Positions 1-5,156 of a stretch of DNA of 7,194 nucleotides are shown here, piece after piece. The stretch lies in contig CAZDLW010000276.1 of NCBI GenBank assembly GCA_964505975.1, forward strand, positions 1 through 7,194, in the 5' to 3' direction. The notes beneath the pieces were generated by a model. The model saw only the letters and a list, made by a program, of their open reading frames with translations, was not told where the DNA came from and searched no databases. The DNA is from Gp6-AA40 sp964505975 (lineage in GTDB: Bacteria; Acidobacteriota; Vicinamibacteria; Vicinamibacterales; UBA2999). A program made the position numbers and the translations under genes. Every line of letters begins with the position of its first letter. Within the stretch, counting starts at the first letter, position 1.

Positions 1-755
1 CTCACGCACGAGCGCCCGAAACTTTGGCCGCTCGCCGCCCGCCACGCGTTCCGGGATACGCGCGCCTTCCCTGCTGGCGTCCGCGGCCCCGTGGACTTCT
101 CCCACGGCCGCCGCGCCGGATCGCCGCTGACTGCCGCGCCTTCCGTGTGTCCGTCCAGCCGTTCGCCATGCGCCTCCAAAAGTTTGCTCGGCGCGGAAGC
201 CGGAAGCTCCGCGCGCGCAGGGTTGCCGTTGAGGACAGGCCCACCGTTGTTGACCTGTTGCGGGCCGTTGGCGATGTTGGCCTGCTTCGCGAACACGGGC
301 GGGTTCTTCAACACGGCCAGGGTCTCGCACGTCGCCCGGCACTGGCTTTGCGCCTTCAGGGCCAGCCGCAGGTACTTCTCGAAGTGCTCGAGGTACTTCG
401 TCGCGTGCGCCCGCTTCGCCAGAGTCGTGTAGACGGCGTTCAGCGAGACGGCCTGTGACAGCAGCAGCGCCTCCGCGTCGAGCAGACTGCCGCCGTGGAG
501 CCGCTCCGACGCCTCGACCATTGCTACGTGCATCTCGGTGATCCCGAGCTGGTCCCGCTTGGCGAAGTGGCCGGCCGTCCATTCGCGGGTGACCACGGTG
601 TTGAGCGCCATCCCCTCGACGGTCATGTCCGCGAGGTCCTGCTCAGGCGTCTTGCCCTTCGGGAGCTTCCGCACGAACGTGTCAGCCGTCCCCGGTGGCT
701 TCGGCGCCGCCGGCCGGTTCGCCAACTTGGAGGCCTGCCCCTTCCGACTCTTCGA
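1..755 (-). CDS. Conserved protein of unknown function (QANIANGPQQVNNG family), 5' end displaced by repeat, 3' end off the window; possibly a pseudogene
   Basis: An uninterrupted minus-strand frame of 251 codons runs from the repeat edge off the window start, with strongly G/C third positions. Residues about 121-171 carry the segment I recognise: YLRLALKAQSQCRAT, then KNPPVFAKQANI and NGPQQVNNG, followed by KLLEAHGERLDG (about 191-202). This belongs to a widespread conserved family of unknown function, often seen as divergent copies in one genome. A second segment, STGPRTPAGKARVSRNAW (about 221-238), resembles short basic motifs of other conserved proteins. The frame has no start codon at its natural beginning: it opens with TCG AAG AGT CGG directly at the repeat, as if an ATG had been replaced, and the repeat supplies an in-frame TAG at 770-768. 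Internal starts (TTG 725, GTG 674, ATG 626) are possible. Near 41-38 one missing G would restore the more natural continuation GGERPKFRALVRE, so a frameshift is likely. Coding is fairly certain; function is unknown. Confidence 0.72.
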
Positions 756-873
756 GGACGATAGGAGCTATGAACGGCCTCTCGAGCTGTCCTGCCCGCC
801 CGTGCCCGCCCAGGCCCCCCGGAAGGTTAACCGATCCCCCGTTATACGACGTCGGTCCCACGGTCCCCACGGC
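756..873. repeat. 118-bp direct repeat, copy A
   Basis: This segment is identical by eye, base for base, to 7073-7190 and in the same orientation, 6317 bp away. The identity stops sharply at both edges (position 755 A against 7072 G, 874 A against 7191 G). It contains several palindromes (CTCGAG, GTTAAC, GACGTC), short internal direct repeats (TGCCCGCCC at 793 and 803; GGTCCCAC at 854 and GGTCCCCAC at 862), and G-runs on the minus strand that fit a G-quadruplex. It has no terminal inverted repeats or transposase. On its right it truncates the LON-domain gene; on its left it abuts the second codon of the conserved gene. The element type is unknown, and an assembly origin is not excluded. Confidence 0.93.
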
Positions 874-1475
874 ATCCCCAGGTTCTGCGCCACGACATTG
901 ACGAACTCCGCATCGTCGAGAGACGGATCCGGCGGCTCCACGCCGAGCGGCAGCACCGTGAAGAGCAACTGCTCGATCCGGGCCCGTGCCGTGCTGAGGG
1001 CGCCGCGCTCCTCGTCGTTCAGCCGCTCGGGTCTGGCTTCGATGCGGGCGATGCGATACGGCTTGCCCTGGACCTCACCGAGAATCCGGAAGGTCGTCAG
1101 GCCACGAAGCAGGATGACGTATCGCCCGTCGGGGAGCTGCTCGTGCTGTTCGATGACACCGGCGCACCCGATGTCGTGGATGGGCGGCCGCCCTTCGTAG
1201 TCCTTCTCGAACCCCGGGCGCAGCAGTACCGTGGCGACGAGACGGTTTCCGTTCAAGGCGTCGGCGATCATCGCCCGATAGCGCGGCTCGAAGATGAGGA
1301 GCGGGCGCGACACGCCAGGAAAGAGCACGACCTCGGGAAGCGGGAAAAGCGAAATCTCCGCTGGCAGCGCCGGCGCTTGCGCCGATTGGGCTGGCGGCGC
1401 ACTTGGCAGCACCGGCCCTTGCGCAAGCAGAGCGAGGACGACCAGCACGAATGGCACACGGTGAGTGTAGATCAT
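768..1475 (-). CDS. Exported LON substrate-binding-domain protein, C-terminus truncated by the repeat
   Basis: The protein begins with a signal-peptide-like stretch (MIYTHRVPFVLVVLALLAQG, then a Pro/Ala/Gln linker to about residue 38). A LON N-terminal (substrate-binding) domain follows from about residue 41: ISLFPLPEVVLFPG, PLLIFEPRYRAMI, a glycine-bearing core (IGCAGVIEQ, DGRYVILLRGLTTFRI) and a helical part ending EFVNVVAQNLGM. This domain binds protein substrates in Lon proteases; stand-alone versions lack the ATPase and protease parts and their role is unclear. An exported location is inferred from the N-terminus. Authentic sequence ends at Met201, whose codon straddles the repeat edge (875-873). 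The last 34 residues are repeat-encoded, Arg/Gly-rich and unlike the family, which normally continues with another helical segment. The ATG at 1475 is chosen because it starts the signal peptide; an in-frame GTG at 1514 would add 13 polar residues. Neither start has a clear Shine-Dalgarno sequence. Probably a non-functional or altered product. Confidence 0.8.
   Translation of the reverse strand: MIYTHRVPFVLVVLALLAQGPVLPSAPPAQSAQAPALPAEISLFPLPEVVLFPGVSRPLLIFEPRYRAMIADALNGNRLVATVLLRPGFEKDYEGRPPIHDIGCAGVIEQHEQLPDGRYVILLRGLTTFRILGEVQGKPYRIARIEARPERLNDEERGALSTARARIEQLLFTVLPLGVEPPDPSLDDAEFVNVVAQNLGMPWGPWDRRRITGDRLTFRGAWAGTGGQDSSRGRS
795..820 (-). other. Putative G-quadruplex motif inside repeat copy A
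   Basis: Read on the minus strand, one run of six G and four runs of three G are separated by loops of 3, 1, 3 and 1 bases. This satisfies the usual four-run, loop 1-7 pattern with one run to spare. Such motifs can stall replication or promote recombination, and they also disturb sequencing and assembly. The pattern is directly visible; folding is inferred. Confidence 0.6.
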
Positions 1476-1911
1476 CGTGGTCGACGGCGTCCGCTTCGAG
1501 GACGGCGCGCTCACCGAGATTCAGGCGATCGGCGGGCGCTGGTTCCATACCTTCTCCGCGGGCCCGGAGACGACGGCCTCGGAGACGACCGGATCGACGC
1601 TGACCCGCGCCGGCGCCGACGGGGCAGCGCACGCGCTCAGCGAGGGGCAGGCCCTCAATGCGGCGTCTTCGTGGCGAGGCGGATTCCAGCATCCGCATTG
1701 CGCCCCCTTGCTCATCACCGGCCGCCAACTCGAACACTGGGCACATCGTCTCCGATGCCCGGCCACATGGCGAGTCGTCTCCATCCTTCGGCGATATTTC
1801 GCAGGCAATGGGTGAAAAACCGCACCGACCGCCTTTGGCACACGACAGTGGCCAACGTCGCGCCGCCTCTCCTCCGAGCCCCAACGGCATTCGATTTGCC
1901 TATGGGCGTGT

Positions 1912-1934
1912 CGTGAGTCTCATACTGACTCACG
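1912..1934. promoter_or_regulatory. 8-bp perfect inverted repeat upstream of the beta-helix gene
   Basis: CGTGAGTC and GACTCACG are perfectly complementary across a 7-base spacer (TCATACT), giving a hairpin or a two-fold operator-like site 113 bp before the ATG at 2048. A second, mutually exclusive pairing is possible: ATACT (1922-1926) with AGTAT (1936-1940). There is no T-run after it, so it is not a standard terminator. A regulatory role is inferred only from symmetry and position. Confidence 0.4.
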
Positions 1935-2035
1935 GAGTATCGCCCGGCGACAGGATGGACAGTGTGACAGCGCAGCAGCCGTTCGTGCGTGATCTGCTGC
2001 TTCGCCACGAGTAACTCTCGCCGTCAATCGCAGAC

Positions 2036-2040
2036 GAGGA
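2036..2040 (+). promoter_or_regulatory. Ribosome binding site of the beta-helix gene
   Basis: GAGGA lies 7 bases before the ATG at 2048 and supports that start, which also begins a good signal peptide. Confidence 0.6.
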
Positions 2041-2047
2041 CACGGAT

Positions 2048-3496
2048 ATGAAGCTCGCCGCTCGCACTTACTGCAGCCTGTTGCTATCGCTCTGGGGAGC
2101 GCCTGCGGAGGCGGCTGTGTTCGATGTTGCGCCCGGTGACGTGCCAGGTTTGATTGCTGCGATCAATGCAGCGAACAGTAACGGACAGGACGACACGATC
2201 AACATCCAGGGTTCCTATGTGCTCAACTCCGTCGACAACGCGACCGACGGTCCAAACGGCCTTCCTTCGATCACGAGCACGATAATCATCGATGGTGGGA
2301 CGGGAGCCAGGATCATCAGAAGCAATAGCGTCGGAACGCCACCGTTTCGGATCTTTCACGTTTCAACGTCAGGCCTACTGACCCTCGATACCGTGGAAGT
2401 CGCGGGCGGCTTTCTCGGCCCGGGGCTCGTTGCACGGGAGGAGACTGGCGGCGGCATCTTCAGCATCGGCCACCTGAGGGTCCTCCACAGTGCCATCGTC
2501 AGCAATGTCGCAGAAGACGACGCCGGAGGGATAGATCAGCGTGCGGCGAGTAGCACGTTCATCATGCGCGACAGTATCGTGTCGGGAAACGGTGTGTCCG
2601 CGGGTCAAGGCGTGGGCGGGCTGGGAGTCTGCTGCCAGGTCAGTATCAACAACAGCACTATCTCGGATAACTTCGGCACCGGCCTCCTCATCAGCGGCCT
2701 CGACCAGCACGGGAACATCGATGCCGCCGTGCAGTCGGAAGTGGTCAACAGTGCGATCGCTCGCAATGGAGGAACCGGAGGCGTGCTGGCTTCGGGCCGG
2801 GTCGTCATCATCAACAGTTCCATCGTGGACAACAAGGGAGGTACCGGTACGCAGACTGGCGCCGGCATCTTCCTCCACAGCGGCATGCTCTCGCTCGTAA
2901 ACGCAACGATTGCGAACAATACGAGTGAGTCTGTCGATCCCTTCTCTACCGGCGGGATACTCGCCGACGCTGTGAACAACGGGCGCATCGAACTGGTGAA
3001 TACCATCCTCACCGGGAACACCAGAACGGGACTTCCGAGCGATTGCGGTGGAGCACCGATCACCTCGCTGGGAAACAACATCATCGGCTCTACAGGTGGC
3101 TGTGCCATTGCGTTTCTGTCAACAGATCAAATGGGCATGGCGGGATTAGGTCCGTTCACCGACAACGGCGATCCAGGTAACGGCCACTACCCGCTCCTCG
3201 CAACGAGTCCCGCCATCGACCATGGCAGCGACGAGGTGTGCCTCGGCAATCCGATACTCGCGACTGACCAGCTTGGAAACGCCCGAGTAGGTGCCTGCGA
3301 TATCGGGGCTGTCGAACACCAGCCTCCAAGTGCGCCACCTGTGTTCGCTGGAGTGCCTGGGAGACCGAACTGCCACGGTCACAGCGTGGCGGCGCTCGCG
3401 CGGCGATTCGGAGGGCTCGGGTCGGCCGCGTCAGGGCTTGGGTTCCGAACGGTGGGGGAGCTACAGACCGCGATTCGCGCTCACTGTTCAGAGTGA
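2048..3496 (+). CDS. Secreted right-handed parallel beta-helix protein with choice-of-anchor Q domain
   Basis: The 482-residue product starts with a signal peptide (MKLAARTYCSLLLSLWGAPAEAA, likely cleaved near residue 23). Residues about 25-330 are Asn/Ser/Gly/Ile/Val-rich coils of the parallel beta-helix type, with repeating units such as VVIINSSIVDNKG, LSLVNATIANNT and IELVNTILTGNT; the opening (PGDVPGLIAAINAANSNG, then DDTINIQGSYVL) is the usual start of this family. Residues about 340-423 form the choice-of-anchor Q region, with HYPLLATSPAID, then TDQLGNARVG and ACDIGAVE. After a Pro-rich linker (about 425-437) comes a compact tail, NCHGHSVAALARRFGGL and FRTVGELQTAIRAHC, with Cys442 and Cys480. 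I recall similar tails on other secreted beta-helix proteins. The protein is probably exported and surface-associated or released; a polysaccharide-binding or lyase role is possible, but no catalytic site can be named. Its codon use is visibly less G/C-biased than that of its neighbours. Confidence 0.85.
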   Translation: MKLAARTYCSLLLSLWGAPAEAAVFDVAPGDVPGLIAAINAANSNGQDDTINIQGSYVLNSVDNATDGPNGLPSITSTIIIDGGTGARIIRSNSVGTPPFRIFHVSTSGLLTLDTVEVAGGFLGPGLVAREETGGGIFSIGHLRVLHSAIVSNVAEDDAGGIDQRAASSTFIMRDSIVSGNGVSAGQGVGGLGVCCQVSINNSTISDNFGTGLLISGLDQHGNIDAAVQSEVVNSAIARNGGTGGVLASGRVVIINSSIVDNKGGTGTQTGAGIFLHSGMLSLVNATIANNTSESVDPFSTGGILADAVNNGRIELVNTILTGNTRTGLPSDCGGAPITSLGNNIIGSTGGCAIAFLSTDQMGMAGLGPFTDNGDPGNGHYPLLATSPAIDHGSDEVCLGNPILATDQLGNARVGACDIGAVEHQPPSAPPVFAGVPGRPNCHGHSVAALARRFGGLGSAASGLGFRTVGELQTAIRAHCSE

Positions 3497-3687
3497 TGAA
3501 TGCGCTGTCGCTGTACATGTTCCTGCTCCGACGCGACCCGGACGACAGCAGCCCGAGATGAATCGTACAGGGCTTGAACGCCTGTTGGAATCCGTGCGGG
3601 CGGCACGGACGTGGCGCCTCCCGATCCCGCCGTGTCCCGGTGCCCGGACTGGCTGCTGCCAGTTGTCGACTGAAGTAGTATCGGTGC
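3497..3687. other. Intergenic region before the DUF3500 gene
   Basis: This 191-bp gap separates two genes on the same strand. I see no gene, no T-tailed hairpin terminator and no strong Shine-Dalgarno before the ATG at 3688. A TAGTAT at 3676-3681 resembles a -10 box, but no matching -35 is visible at a suitable distance. Confidence 0.4.
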
Positions 3688-4881
3688 ATGCCCCGCCTGG
3701 CGCTCGGCCTCCTGCTGCTCCTGGTCTTCGCGCTCGGCATTGCCGCGCAGCAGCCACCGCCGAAGCGTCCGCCGGAGGAACTGCTCCGACTGTCGATTGC
3801 CGCGGAAACCCCTGGCCTCGCGGAACCATTCAGGGGGATCAGCATCAACGGCCAGCTCGAAGCCGGCCTCTTCCCCCTTCGGTCGACCGGCGTCTCCACG
3901 GCCCCAATCCGCGCGGCCGCGGACACGTTCCTCGCCGGGCTGACGCCGGAGCAGCGCGCCAGGACGGTCTACGGCGTCGACGATCCGGAGTGGCGCAAGT
4001 GGATGAACCAGAGTTTCTACGTCCGGCAGGGCGTGAGCTTTCTCGAGATGACCGGGCCTCAGCGCGAGCTCGCGTTCGGCCTGCTGCGCGCGTCGCTCAG
4101 CGCGAAGGGCCTGACGCTGGCGCGTGACACCATGCGCCTGAACGAAACGCTGGCCGAGCTGACCGGCGGCAACTTCGACGAGTACGGCGAGTGGCGCTAC
4201 CACATCACCGTGATGGGGACGCCGTCGGCCACCGAACCGTGGGGGTGGCAGTTCGATGGTCACCACGCGATCATCAACTACTTCGTCCTCCGCGATCAGG
4301 TGGTGATGACGCCGCACTTCCTCGGCTCGGAGCCGGTCAGGGCCGAGTCCGGGAAGTACATGGGCACGGTGATCATGCAGGAGGAACAGGACCGCGGCCT
4401 CGCCTTCGTCAACGGGCTCGACGAAGCGCGCCGCAAGCAGGCCATCCTCTCGCTGGCGAAGAACGGCGACAACAACCTCACCGAGGCCTGGAAGGACAAC
4501 GTGGTCCTGGACTACGCCGGCATCCGCGCCGCGGCGCTGTCAGCGGCGCAGCAACAGCAGTTGCTGGACCTGATTGGACTGTACGTCGGCCACATGAACG
4601 ACGGGCACGCGCGCGTGAAGATGGCGGACGTTCGCGCCCACCTGGATCGGACGTGGTTCGCGTGGATCGGGCGGACCGACGCCGACGCCGTGTTCTATTA
4701 CCGCATCCACAGTCCGGTGATCCTGATCGAGTTCGATCACCAGCGCCCCGTCGGCACGCGCCACCTGCTCGATCCCGGCCGGCCCACGAGGCAGCACATT
4801 CACGCCGTGGTGCGGACGCCCAACGGCAACGACTACGGCAAGGACCTGCTGCGGCAACACTACCTGCAGCATCCGCACTGA
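3688..4881 (+). CDS. Secreted DUF3500-family protein
   Basis: The 397-residue protein opens with a typical signal peptide (MPRLALGLLLLLVFALGIAA, likely cleaved before QQPPP at about residue 21). The rest matches the DUF3500 family as I know it: LAGLTPEQRART (about 82-93), YGEWRYHITVMG (166-177), WGWQFDGHHAIINYFV (185-200), MTPHFLGSEP (207-216), a second LSLAKNGD-type helical region (about 264-300), WFAWIG (323-328), FYYRIHSPVILIEFDHQ (336-352) and a His-rich end, IHAVVRTPNGNDYGKDLLR (371-389) then QHY. The length is normal for the family and the gene looks intact. Members are exported proteins of unknown function common in Acidobacteriota, Planctomycetota and some Proteobacteria. The clustered His (192, 193, 370, 372) and nearby acidic and aromatic residues might bind a metal or substrate, but this is only an inference. 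The ATG at 3688 is chosen because it starts the signal peptide directly; the ribosome site is weak. Confidence 0.88.
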   Translation: MPRLALGLLLLLVFALGIAAQQPPPKRPPEELLRLSIAAETPGLAEPFRGISINGQLEAGLFPLRSTGVSTAPIRAAADTFLAGLTPEQRARTVYGVDDPEWRKWMNQSFYVRQGVSFLEMTGPQRELAFGLLRASLSAKGLTLARDTMRLNETLAELTGGNFDEYGEWRYHITVMGTPSATEPWGWQFDGHHAIINYFVLRDQVVMTPHFLGSEPVRAESGKYMGTVIMQEEQDRGLAFVNGLDEARRKQAILSLAKNGDNNLTEAWKDNVVLDYAGIRAAALSAAQQQQLLDLIGLYVGHMNDGHARVKMADVRAHLDRTWFAWIGRTDADAVFYYRIHSPVILIEFDHQRPVGTRHLLDPGRPTRQHIHAVVRTPNGNDYGKDLLRQHYLQHPH

Positions 4882-4927
4882 TCTCCAGCGGACGGCGTTA
4901 TCCGCGCCCGAACGTGACGCTCGCCGC

Positions 4928-5018
4928 CAAGACGCCGACGTGTACGTGACGCCCGAGGGGGTGATGTACGTCGGCGACTGGAATGCGAGGCTGCACGGTG
5001 CTGGAGTACGAGGGCTGA
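4928..5018 (+). pseudogene. C-terminal remnant of a beta-propeller-like protein, frameshifted
   Basis: The frame from about 4928 encodes QDADVYVTPEGVMYVGDWN then ARLH (to 4996). Dropping one G at 4997/4998 continues as VLEYEG followed by TGA at 5016-5018. The composite resembles the final blade and end of LVIVD/NHL-type propeller proteins, which often finish with a DVYV-G-YV-DWN-GL-VLEY pattern. Upstream, the frame gives only arginine-rich sequence with no further blades, so the rest of the gene is absent. It lies between the DUF3500 stop and the TIR gene and is probably debris from a rearrangement. Family assignment rests on a motif recalled from memory; the fragment is short. Confidence 0.5.
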
Positions 5019-5146
5019 GCGACGCGCGCTGTCACGTTGGACGCGGCTGCGTGGCGGCAGCGACTCTGGACTTCAACGGACCCTTGCGACATCATTCCTC
5101 ACTCGTTCGCCTCCCCGTCGCCGAACCGGGTGCGACGCCAACGGAT

Positions 5147-5150
5147 GAGG
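5147..5150 (+). promoter_or_regulatory. Ribosome binding site deciding the start of the TIR gene
   Basis: GAGG lies 6 bases before the ATG at 5157, which begins MRSKLFLSYSRAD, just where a TIR domain should start. The in-frame ATGs at 5145 and 5037 lack such a site and would add 4 or 40 residues of non-TIR sequence. Confidence 0.65.
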
Positions 5151-5156
5151 TCCACC

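Larger units (their letters stand above)
1515..2047. other. Stretch of about 530 bp without a confident gene
   Basis: No frame here gives a recognisable protein. From about 1477 to 1660 a plus-strand frame (starting VDGVRFEDGALTEIQAIGG, overlapping the 5' end of the LON-domain gene) has strongly G/C third positions and no stop until 1815, so it could be a remnant of a lost gene, but I do not recognise it and its codon pattern fades after about 1660. From about 1800 the sequence is less GC-rich and looks like ordinary upstream DNA of the beta-helix gene; it contains the dyad at 1912-1934. I see no tRNA or other RNA gene and no convincing sigma70-type promoter. Confidence 0.5.

Noticed and set aside
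756..873. Repeat as an integron attC site
   Set aside because: The length would fit, but I find no RYYYAAC / GTTRRRY core pair and no long inverted arms; GTTATAC and GTTAACC do not match the core. The 6.3-kb multi-gene interval is also far larger than a usual cassette.
770..901. Small plus-strand gene starting inside the repeat (ATG 770 after AGGAG)
   Set aside because: The Shine-Dalgarno spacing is only 2 bases, the product is Pro/Arg-rich low-complexity sequence, and the frame runs antisense into the LON-domain gene.
538..1200. 220-codon plus-strand frame across repeat copy A
   Set aside because: It is a shadow of the two minus-strand genes; the product is Arg/Ser/Pro-rich with no family resemblance.
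3481..4317. Long minus-strand frame opposite DUF3500
   Set aside because: Antisense shadow in GC-rich DNA; the plus strand carries a clear DUF3500 protein with a signal peptide.
4888..4905. Terminator hairpin after DUF3500
   Set aside because: Only a 5-bp stem (GCGGA/TCCGC) with an 8-base loop and no T-run.
5037..5156. Extended N-terminus of the TIR protein from ATG 5037
   Set aside because: The extra 40 residues are low-complexity, no ribosome site precedes 5037, and GAGG plus ATG 5157 place the start just before the TIR domain.
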